From positions 1 to 5,344 of the forward strand of contig DAHUZD010000286.1 in the NCBI GenBank assembly GCA_027306745.1: DNA of 5,344 bases, in the 5' to 3' direction. Below, in pieces: positions 1-5,344 of this stretch. Under the pieces are notes generated by a model. The model saw nothing but the letters and a program-made list of their open reading frames with translations. It was not told where the DNA came from and searched no databases. A program made the position numbers and the translations under genes. The stretch's first letter is position 1, and every line of letters begins with the position of its first letter. Source of the DNA: Acidobacteriaceae bacterium (GTDB lineage: Bacteria > Acidobacteriota > Terriglobia > Terriglobales > Acidobacteriaceae).

Positions 1-395
1 TGGCACAGGTCGGACTCGCCGATCGTACGGAGTTCTTGCCCACGAAGCTCTCCGGCGGCCAGCAACAGCGCGTGGCCATTGCGCGCGCCATGGTGACGCG
101 CCCGCGCCTCATCGTCTGCGACGAGCCGACGGCGGCGCTCGACGGCCACACCGGCCAGAGGATTCTGCAAGTCTTCCGCGAACAGGTGTTGTCGCCGGAG
201 CGCGCCATTGTGATCGTGACGCACGACAGCCGCATCTTTGGCTTTGGCGACCGCATCGCCGATATGCGCGATGGCCGCATTCTGGGCGTGCACACGCAGC
301 AGGCCACCGGCGCATCGCAGGATGCCGTGGAGTTGCAGGCATTGCAGCAGGCAGCCACGCAGGCCCCAACGCAAATCCAGGAAGGTTCCGCATGA
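1..395 (+). CDS. ABC transporter ATP-binding protein, DevA/MacB/LolD type (3' part only)
   Basis: This is the C-terminal half of a cytoplasmic ATPase that powers an export complex. The reading frame is open from the window edge (first whole codon at base 3), so the gene starts upstream; the TTG at 36 is an internal Leu codon. Visible motifs are the ABC signature LSGGQQQR (bases 48-71), Walker B with its catalytic Glu in LIVCDEPTAALD (108-143), and the switch His in IVTHD (His codon 222-224). Walker A and the Q-loop are missing because they lie outside the window. The wording around THDSRIFGFGDRIADMRDG resembles DevA ATPases, which pair with an FtsX-like permease (DevC) and an HlyD-type adaptor (DevB). 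A Gln/Ala-rich tail of about 35 residues follows the fold. Its TGA overlaps the ATG of the adaptor gene (ATGA), which points to co-translation. The family is certain and the DevA subfamily is likely; the substrate cannot be read. Confidence 0.93.
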   Translation, partial: AQVGLADRTEFLPTKLSGGQQQRVAIARAMVTRPRLIVCDEPTAALDGHTGQRILQVFREQVLSPERAIVIVTHDSRIFGFGDRIADMRDGRILGVHTQQATGASQDAVELQALQQAATQAPTQIQEGSA

Positions 396-1450
396 TCAAG
401 AGACTCAGCATCATTCTGCCGGTAATTGGCGCCTGTTCGCTGATCCTGTTGTTGCTCGTCAACGCACGTCGCCTGCCGCACAGCCAGCCGATGACCCCGC
501 CACCGCAATCGCCCTACGCGAACACCATCGCCGCTTCGGGCATCATCGAGGCTGCGGGTGAAAACCAGAATATCGCAGCCACCGTGCCGGGCGTGATGAC
601 GCATCTCTTTGTGCATCAAGGGCAGCCCGTGCAGGCAGGGGATCCGCTCTTCCAGATCGATCCGCGCGATCAGCAGGCCGCGCTGAAGAACGCAGAAGCC
701 AACGTGGCCAAAAGCTCCGCTGCCGTCGCAGCCGCTGCCAGCGCCGTGACCACCAGCGAGGCCGCCGTGCGCAGTGCGCAGGCCGCAGCCAACTCCGCCC
801 AAGCAACATATGAGAATGTGGCGCAGATCGCCGACCGCGATACGGCGCTGCACGCTGCGGGCATTCTTGCCGACGAAGAATACGTGACCGCAATGAAGAC
901 GCGCGACGCTGACCACGCGCTCTGGCAGCAGCAACAAGCATTGCTGGCGCAGGCCCGTGCGCAGTTGCAAAATGCGCAGGCCACGCTGAACCAGCAGCAG
1001 GCGGACCTGAAGGCCAACCAGGCCGCACGCGACCAGCAGGCGGTCTTGCTGGCCCAGTTGACCGTGCGCGCGCCGCGCGATGGCACCGTATTGCAGATCA
1101 ACAATTATCCCGGCGAGTACATTTCATCCTCACCAGCAACGGCGGCGATTCTCTTCGGTGCCACCAACACCTTGCAGGTTCGCGCGGATGTGGACGAGAT
1201 CAACGCCTCCCACGTCCGCCCTGGAGCTTCTGCAGTGGCACATTTGAAGGGTGATGCGGAGCGTTCATTTCCGCTGAGATTTGTGCGCATCGATCCCTAC
1301 ATGATTCCCAAGCAAAGCCTGACCGGCAGCAACAGCGAACGCGTCGATGTGCGCGTGCTGGAAGTGATCTACAGCTTCGATCCGCCGCCGTTTCCGGTCT
1401 ACGCCGGCCAGCAGGTGGATGTCTTCATTGACGGCGACCACAGCAAGTAA
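392..1450 (+). CDS. HlyD-family (DevB-like) membrane-fusion protein of an ABC exporter
   Basis: This is a 352-residue periplasmic adaptor that would link the inner-membrane ABC exporter to an outer-membrane channel. Residues about 7-24 form an uncleaved-looking signal anchor (IILPVIGACSLILLLLV) after MIKR. A Pro-rich linker runs to about 42. The first lipoyl/barrel-sandwich half is at about 48-90 (ASGIIEAAGENQN to GDPLFQID). A long Ala/Gln-rich coiled-coil hairpin covers about 91-220. The second lipoyl half is at about 222-245 (LTVRAPRDGTVLQINNYPGE). A beta-barrel domain runs from about 259 to the end (LQVRADVDEI to GQQVDVFIDG). The VDVRVLEVIYSFD stretch is typical of the DevB-like group. The start is supported by AGGAAGG at 379-385, six bases before the ATG, and by the ATGA overlap with the ATPase gene. 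Length fits the family. The adaptor role is secure; the exported compound is unknown. Confidence 0.93.
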   Translation: MIKRLSIILPVIGACSLILLLLVNARRLPHSQPMTPPPQSPYANTIAASGIIEAAGENQNIAATVPGVMTHLFVHQGQPVQAGDPLFQIDPRDQQAALKNAEANVAKSSAAVAAAASAVTTSEAAVRSAQAAANSAQATYENVAQIADRDTALHAAGILADEEYVTAMKTRDADHALWQQQQALLAQARAQLQNAQATLNQQQADLKANQAARDQQAVLLAQLTVRAPRDGTVLQINNYPGEYISSSPATAAILFGATNTLQVRADVDEINASHVRPGASAVAHLKGDAERSFPLRFVRIDPYMIPKQSLTGSNSERVDVRVLEVIYSFDPPPFPVYAGQQVDVFIDGDHSK

Positions 1451-1537
1451 TCTTTTGAATTCACCCGATGAATGCCTCCGCTATGGAACGGCTGAAGGAA
1501 GTGTGGCCCGTGCTTGCCTATACTAAGGAGGAACACA
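1451..1537 (+). other. Short spacer between exporter operon and heme operon
   Basis: This 87-base gap follows the exporter adaptor. It holds no hairpin followed by a T-run, so I see no intrinsic terminator, and transcripts from the exporter genes may continue into hemE. The only promoter-like string is TATACT at 1519-1524. It has no matching -35 element at normal spacing and overlaps the ribosome binding site, so it is not convincing. A 36-codon ORF (1468-1578) crosses the spacer and the hemE start; it is treated as a finding. Confidence 0.5.
1524..1531 (+). promoter_or_regulatory. Strong Shine-Dalgarno site of hemE
   Basis: TAAGGAGG matches the anti-Shine-Dalgarno core almost perfectly and ends six bases before the ATG at 1538. 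It decides the hemE start in favour of that ATG over an in-frame TTG at 1514 that would place the ribosome site inside the coding sequence. It is the strongest ribosome site in the window, as expected for the first gene of a translationally coupled set. Confidence 0.9.
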
Positions 1538-2677
1538 ATGGCTACTGTGAATTCCTCGACACTTTCCGCCCGCACTGAAAAGAAAGCCTCCCTGGCCTCC
1601 ACCGGCCCGTTGACCGGCGGCAGCCGCTTTGTGCGCGCGCTGCTGCGCCAGCCGGTCGATTGCACACCCGTTTTGTTTCTGCGCCAGGCCGGGCGCTACA
1701 TGCCGGAGTATCAGGCCGTGCGCCGCGAGCACTCACTGCTTGAGATTTGCAAGCAGCCTGCACTGGCCGCCGAGGTCACTATCACTGCTGCGGAAAAACT
1801 CGATGTGGACGCGGCCATCATCTTTGCCGATCTGCTGCTGCCGCTCGAACCCATGGGCCTGGACTTCACCTTTCAAGCGGGCGAAGGCCCGGTGGTGCAT
1901 CGGCCTTTGCGCACTGCGGCGGATATTGACGCGCTGCGCACGGATCGAACCGAAGACCTGCGCTACGTAGCCGATGCCATTGAGCGTGTGGTGGCCCACT
2001 TTGGCGACAGCAAGGGCATGATCGGCTTTTGCGGCGCGCCTTTTACGCTGGCCAGTTACATGATCGAAGGCGGCGGCTCACGCAACTATATTGAGACCAA
2101 ACGCCTGATGTACTCCGACACAGCAGCGTGGAATGCGCTGCTGGAAAAGCTGGTCGCCGTGCTGGTGGACTTTGCCCGGCAGCAAATCGAGGCCGGTGCG
2201 GACACGATCCAAATCTTTGACAGTTGGGCGGGCGCACTTTCGGTCACCGACTACTGCGAGTTTGTTCTGCCCATGACGACGACGCTGGTGCGGCGCGTGC
2301 AGTCGCTCGGTGTGCCGGTGATTTATTTCGGCGTGGACACGGCCATGCTGCTGCCCGCGATGCGCGAAACAGGTGCCGATGCCATTGGACTCGACTGGCG
2401 TACGCCGCTCGACGCGGGCTGGAAGGCTCTGGGTGCGGGCTGCGCCGTGCAAGGGAACTTGGACCCCATTGCGCTCTTCGCGCCAGAGAAAATTTTGCGG
2501 ACGCGCGTTGCCGAAGTGCTGCATCAGGCCAACGGACGCGCGGGACACATCTTTAATGTTGGGCACGGAATTGTGCCCGGCACGCCGGTGGAGAATGTGC
2601 AGCGCGTGGTGCGTTGGGTGCGTGAGATCAGTGCGGAGATGGCCGCGCAGCGATCCAGCCAAGGCGGCGCGCGATGA
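1538..2677 (+). CDS. hemE: Uroporphyrinogen III decarboxylase
   Basis: This cytoplasmic enzyme of 379 residues removes four carboxyl groups from uroporphyrinogen III to give coproporphyrinogen III. The family signature LRQAGRYMPEY is at residues 48-58, with substrate-binding Arg49 and Arg53. Asp98 in AAIIFADLL matches the catalytic Asp (human Asp86). Tyr174 in LASYMIEGG and Ser229 in FDSWAG match human Tyr164 and Ser219. His343 in FNVGHGIVPGTP matches human His339. The GLDW and QGNLDP motifs are also present (residues 284-287 and 305-310). The TIM-barrel domain starts near residue 30. The first 22 or so residues are a Ser/Thr/Ala-rich extension absent from E. coli HemE, which has 354 residues. 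The ATG at 1538 is chosen for the strong ribosome site just upstream. The gene ends in an ATGA overlap with hemH. All key residues are intact, so the function is highly confident. Confidence 0.97.
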   Translation: MATVNSSTLSARTEKKASLASTGPLTGGSRFVRALLRQPVDCTPVLFLRQAGRYMPEYQAVRREHSLLEICKQPALAAEVTITAAEKLDVDAAIIFADLLLPLEPMGLDFTFQAGEGPVVHRPLRTAADIDALRTDRTEDLRYVADAIERVVAHFGDSKGMIGFCGAPFTLASYMIEGGGSRNYIETKRLMYSDTAAWNALLEKLVAVLVDFARQQIEAGADTIQIFDSWAGALSVTDYCEFVLPMTTTLVRRVQSLGVPVIYFGVDTAMLLPAMRETGADAIGLDWRTPLDAGWKALGAGCAVQGNLDPIALFAPEKILRTRVAEVLHQANGRAGHIFNVGHGIVPGTPVENVQRVVRWVREISAEMAAQRSSQGGAR

Positions 2678-3765
2678 GCGCGGCAGCCAAGCAGGCCGTG
2701 CTGCTGCTGGCCCACGGCACGCCAGACACAGTGGAAGAGATTCCCGAATATCTGAAAAATGTCGTCAGCGGCCGTGCATTGCCGCAGGCCGTCATTGAAG
2801 AGATTCAACATCGCTATGCTCTCATCGGCAAAAGCCCGCTGACAGAGTGGACGCTGCGGCAAGCCGAGTTGCTGCGCGACGCGCTCGGTCTACCCGTCTA
2901 CGTGGGCATGCGCACTTGGAAGCCCTACATCGCCGATGCAGTGCGCGCGATGCGCGCTGATGGCATCACAGAAGCCGTGGCGATTTGTCTGGCGCCGCAA
3001 AACTCCCGCACCAGCGTGGGGCTGTATCGCCGCGCGGCCTATGCCGAAGCAGGCGCGGATTTGCGCTTGCACTTCATCGACGCCTGGGCCGAGCATCCAC
3101 AACTCATCGACGCTTTTGCCGAGCGGCTGCGGCCCGTCTGGTCGGCAGCCTGCGCCGAAACCGGCGCAAAGATTCCCGTACTCTTCACCGCGCACAGCGT
3201 TCCTTGTCGCACGGTACAGACACCGGTGGCGGAACCCTCCGCGCCAACGGCGCACTCCGGCGCAGCAGAAAAGCCTGCCGATGTGCAGCGTACCGGCCCC
3301 GTCCGACCCACGCAGCCGGAGCGATCCTATGCCATGCCCGCCAGCGCGCCGCAAGGGCCGGATCCTTATGCAACCGAGAGCAAGCGCACGGCCGCGTTGG
3401 TGGCCGAACGCATGGCCAGCGATGGATTGACCACGCATGACTGGTGCTTTGCTTTTCAAAGCCAGGGCGCATCCGGGGGTCCGTGGATCGGGCCGACGGT
3501 CGAAGAAACTTTACAAGCGCTGCGCGATGCAGGCCACGCAGGCGTGGTGTTGCAGCCTATCGGATTTCTCTGCGATCACGTCGAGATCCTCTACGACATC
3601 GACATTGCCTTTCAGCAACAGGCCCAGCGCATCGGGATGCACTTGTGGCGGCCAGAGTCGCTCAACGCCGCACCGCTTCTCATTGAAGCGCTCGCTGATC
3701 TGGCCCGCACCGGCCTGCGGCAGCTTGCCGCAACACCGGCTGCGCTCACTTCCACACAAGCATGA
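2674..3765 (+). CDS. hemH: Ferrochelatase (protoporphyrin or coproporphyrin ferrochelatase)
   Basis: This 363-residue protein of the HemH/CpfC family inserts Fe(II) into a porphyrin. N-terminal landmarks are LLLAHGTPD (residues 11-18) and HRYALIGKSPLTEWT (46-60). Catalytic His174 lies in FTAHSVP (B. subtilis His183). Glu304 lies in IGFLCDHVEILYD (residues 296-308; B. subtilis Glu264). The substrate-contact motif QSQGASGGPWIGP is at 262-274. No cysteine-rich C-terminal extension is present, so a [2Fe-2S] cluster of the animal or actinobacterial kind is not expected. There are two oddities. About 52 residues separate SVP (177) from DPY (230), where B. subtilis has 7, and the extra part is Pro/Ala-rich. 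Position 14 is His where B. subtilis has Tyr13. The start overlaps the hemE stop (ATGA), with AAGG at 2661-2664. The fold and role are secure; which porphyrin it uses is not settled by the sequence. Confidence 0.95.
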   Translation: MSAAAKQAVLLLAHGTPDTVEEIPEYLKNVVSGRALPQAVIEEIQHRYALIGKSPLTEWTLRQAELLRDALGLPVYVGMRTWKPYIADAVRAMRADGITEAVAICLAPQNSRTSVGLYRRAAYAEAGADLRLHFIDAWAEHPQLIDAFAERLRPVWSAACAETGAKIPVLFTAHSVPCRTVQTPVAEPSAPTAHSGAAEKPADVQRTGPVRPTQPERSYAMPASAPQGPDPYATESKRTAALVAERMASDGLTTHDWCFAFQSQGASGGPWIGPTVEETLQALRDAGHAGVVLQPIGFLCDHVEILYDIDIAFQQQAQRIGMHLWRPESLNAAPLLIEALADLARTGLRQLAATPAALTSTQA

Positions 3766-5276
3766 AGCGCGTTGCCATTGTCGGCGGCGGCATCGCCGGA
3801 CTCTCCGCCGCGTCTGAACTGGCGCGCACACACACCGACTCCGCACCCTGCGCATTCAAGCTCTTTGAGGCCGCGCCGCGCCTCGGCGGCATTGTGGCCA
3901 CGGAACGGCGCGCAGGCTTTGTGATCGAATGCGGGCCGGATTCTTGGGTCAGCGAAAAGCCTGCGGCGCGCACGCTGGCCGTGGAGTTGGGCCTTGCCGA
4001 TGCACTCATCGGCTCGAACGACCTGTGGCGCAAAACCTATCTGGCCGAAGGCCGCACGCTGACGCCGCTGCCCGACGGCATGCGCATGATGGTGCCATCG
4101 AACTGGGCCGCGCTGCTCGCTTCGCCGCTGCTCAGTTGGCAAGCCAAGCTGGCCTATCTGCGCGAGCCAAAGATGGCGGCTGCGCTCCAAGCCAGCGCGC
4201 TGGAGAATGCCGGCAACACCCACGATGAATCTGTACGCGATTTCGTCCGCCGCCACTTTGGCGCGGAGGCCGCGGATGCTTTCGCCGCGCCGTTGCTGGC
4301 GGGCGTCTTTGGTGGCGATATTCGCCACCTGAGTGCACGCGCAGTGCTGCCCATTTTCATCCATCTTGAACGCGAACACGGCAGTCTGATTCTGGGTCTG
4401 CAAGCACGGCTGCGCACAGCGGCAAACAACAGCGCTCCAGCGTCTGCATCCATCTTCACCTCGCTACGCGATGGGCTGGGCACGCTGATCGAGCGCATGG
4501 AACAGAGAATTCCCGCAGCGTCACTGCGCCGCAACTGCCGCGTGCAGGCGATCGAACGTGAGGGCCAACAATGGCGCGTGCAAACCGAGACACATGATGC
4601 CGAGATTTTTGACGCTGTGATCCTGGCTGTGCCTGCGCACGTCGCAGCATCACTGCTGGCGCCGTTCGATGCAGAGATACCCACGCTGCTGCCGCAACAA
4701 GCCTCCTCAGCCATCGTGGTGGCTCTGGCATTTTCGGCTGCAAGCGCTGCATCTATGCGCATTCCGCGTGGCTTTGGTTTTTTGGTTCCGCAACGGCAAT
4801 CCGCAACAGGGCACCCGGATTCGCAGGCGGCTCTGGCACAACGCGCACTGCTAGCCTGCACCTTTGTTGATCAGAAATTTCCGCATCGCGCGCCGCCAGG
4901 GGCAATTCTGCTGCGCGCATTTTTCGGCGGGCCGCATGCCCCCGCGTTGCTGGGCGAGTCTGACACAACCCTGTCCACGCTAGCCCTGCAGTCGCTCGGA
5001 ACCCTTCTCGGCAAGCTGCCGGAGCCGGAGTTTGCCATCGTCCGCCGCTGGCCGCAATCGCTGCCGCTCTACGCCGTGGGCCATTTGCAGCGCATGGAGC
5101 AGTTGCAGGAGCGTGTGGCACGGCTGCCTGGCCTGCACTTGATCGGCAATGCCTATCACGGGGTTGGCCTACCTGACTTGATCGCGGCTGGCCAGGCAAC
5201 AGCCCGCACGGCTATCGGAGCGGCTTGCGCGCAAAGTAGTACAGCGAACCCGCCAGCAACACGAACGCGGCCATAG
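3762..5276 (+). CDS. hemY: Oxygen-dependent protoporphyrinogen/coproporphyrinogen oxidase, HemY family
   Basis: This 504-residue flavoprotein would oxidise a porphyrinogen to a porphyrin by six electrons using O2. It is the PgoX/CgoX family, not HemG or HemJ. The N-terminal FAD dinucleotide-binding motif is VAIVGGGIAGLSAA (residues 4-17), with Glu36 in LFEA at the ribose-binding position. CGPDSWVSEKP (57-67) and the central LLAGVFGGDIRHLSARAV stretch (178-195) are typical. The C-terminal FAD motif is LIGNAYHGVGLPDLIAAG (460-477). The family normally ends soon after this; here about 20 more Ser/Pro/Thr/Arg-rich residues follow, encoded over the antisense end of the next gene. A loop near 344-358 (QRQSATGHPDSQ) looks longer than in B. 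subtilis HemY. The gene starts in an ATGA overlap with the hemH stop and lacks a clear ribosome site of its own, so translation is probably coupled. The choice of substrate, protoporphyrinogen or coproporphyrinogen, cannot be decided here. Confidence 0.95.
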   Translation: MKRVAIVGGGIAGLSAASELARTHTDSAPCAFKLFEAAPRLGGIVATERRAGFVIECGPDSWVSEKPAARTLAVELGLADALIGSNDLWRKTYLAEGRTLTPLPDGMRMMVPSNWAALLASPLLSWQAKLAYLREPKMAAALQASALENAGNTHDESVRDFVRRHFGAEAADAFAAPLLAGVFGGDIRHLSARAVLPIFIHLEREHGSLILGLQARLRTAANNSAPASASIFTSLRDGLGTLIERMEQRIPAASLRRNCRVQAIEREGQQWRVQTETHDAEIFDAVILAVPAHVAASLLAPFDAEIPTLLPQQASSAIVVALAFSAASAASMRIPRGFGFLVPQRQSATGHPDSQAALAQRALLACTFVDQKFPHRAPPGAILLRAFFGGPHAPALLGESDTTLSTLALQSLGTLLGKLPEPEFAIVRRWPQSLPLYAVGHLQRMEQLQERVARLPGLHLIGNAYHGVGLPDLIAAGQATARTAIGAACAQSSTANPPATRTRP

Positions 5277-5344
5277 CGACGGCATCGGGATCGAGAAAAT
5301 TTCCGCGTGGCATTTGCAACAATCCAAAATGCCCGGTTGCCGAT
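5212..5344 (-). CDS. C-terminal end of a probable membrane protein (partial)
   Basis: On the - strand an open frame enters from the window's right edge (first whole codon 5343-5341) and ends at a TAG, read as CTA at 5212-5214. It gives 43 residues. The end of the protein has a hydrophobic segment, AVAMAAFVLLAGSLYYF, followed by the basic tail ARKPLR. That is the usual look of a last transmembrane helix with a positive cytoplasmic end. Preceding residues include HFGLLQMPRGNFLDPD. Codon choice favours G/C at third positions, as in the neighbours, which supports real coding. The gene converges on hemY, and their coding ends overlap by 65 bases. I do not recognise the family; a transporter or permease C-terminus is one possibility. 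Only a fragment is visible, so function is left open. Confidence 0.55.
   Translation of the reverse strand, partial: SATGHFGLLQMPRGNFLDPDAVAMAAFVLLAGSLYYFARKPLR

Noticed and set aside
36..38. TTG at 36 as the start of a short ATPase gene
   Set aside because: The frame is open to the window edge and the residues before it (AQVGLADRTEF) continue the expected ABC ATPase sequence, so the gene is cut by the window, not short.
1480..1493. CCG/CGG pairing in the spacer as a terminator hairpin
   Set aside because: The stem is too short and no T-run follows.
1519..1524. TATACT as a -10 promoter element for hemE
   Set aside because: No -35 match stands at 16-19 bases upstream, and the implied start point would fall at the end of the ribosome site and remove it from the transcript.
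1514..1537. TTG at 1514 as the hemE start
   Set aside because: It lacks its own ribosome site and would place the strong TAAGGAGG inside the coding sequence; the ATG at 1538 is correctly spaced from it.
1456..1554. Two copies of TGAATTC, 92 bases apart, as flanking direct repeats around the hemE leader
   Set aside because: The exact match is only seven bases and the flanking similarity is poor, so chance is sufficient; one copy lies inside hemE.
2078..2662. 194-codon - strand open frame opposite hemE
   Set aside because: It is entirely antisense to conserved hemE codons, with a His/Arg/Gln-rich translation typical of a shadow frame.
3241..3253. Inverted repeat GCGCC-AAC-GGCGC in the ferrochelatase insertion
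   Set aside because: A five-base stem is unremarkable in GC-rich DNA, it has no T-run, and it lies within an intact coding frame.
3612..4403. Long - strand open frame of 263 codons opposite hemH and hemY
   Set aside because: It lies over two well-conserved genes, its translation shows no recognisable domain, and long antisense frames are expected in GC-rich coding DNA.

Overview
The window is GC-rich, densely packed bacterial DNA. Five complete or partial genes read on the + strand, and the tail of one gene reads on the - strand. Nothing looks like an RNA gene, CRISPR array, insertion sequence or phage. The gene order hemE-hemH-hemY, the HemH wording (for example AHGTPDTVEEIPEYL and PLTEWTLRQAELL) and the pairing with a DevAB-type exporter suggest an Acidobacteriota-like Gram-negative host. 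That placement is a judgement from protein style, not from a database search.

Region 1 (1-1450) is the end of a Dev/MacB-type export operon. It holds the C-terminal half of an ABC ATPase, followed with a 4-base ATGA overlap by a complete HlyD/DevB-type membrane-fusion protein. The Walker A half of the ATPase, and presumably the permease, lie upstream of the window.

Region 2 (1451-1537) is a short spacer with no recognisable terminator. It ends in a near-perfect Shine-Dalgarno sequence that fixes the hemE start.

Region 3 (1538-5276) is a tightly coupled heme operon: hemE (uroporphyrinogen decarboxylase), hemH/cpfC (ferrochelatase) and hemY (oxygen-dependent porphyrinogen oxidase). The junctions are two more ATGA overlaps. 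HemE makes coproporphyrinogen III. HemY-family enzymes oxidise a porphyrinogen to a porphyrin, and HemH-family enzymes insert iron. No coproporphyrinogen decarboxylase (hemF/hemN) or coproheme decarboxylase (chdC/hemQ) is in the window, so the window alone cannot tell the protoporphyrin route from the coproporphyrin route.

Region 4 (5212-5344, - strand) is the C-terminal end of a probable membrane protein. It runs head-on into hemY and overlaps its last 21 codons.

The points most worth a second look are an extra Pro/Ala-rich segment of about 45 residues beside the active-site His of the ferrochelatase, a His at the position of the Firmicute heme-ligating Tyr in the same enzyme, the convergent coding overlap at the hemY end, and a small protein-like ORF across the hemE start. 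I found no clear sign of a wholly new system.
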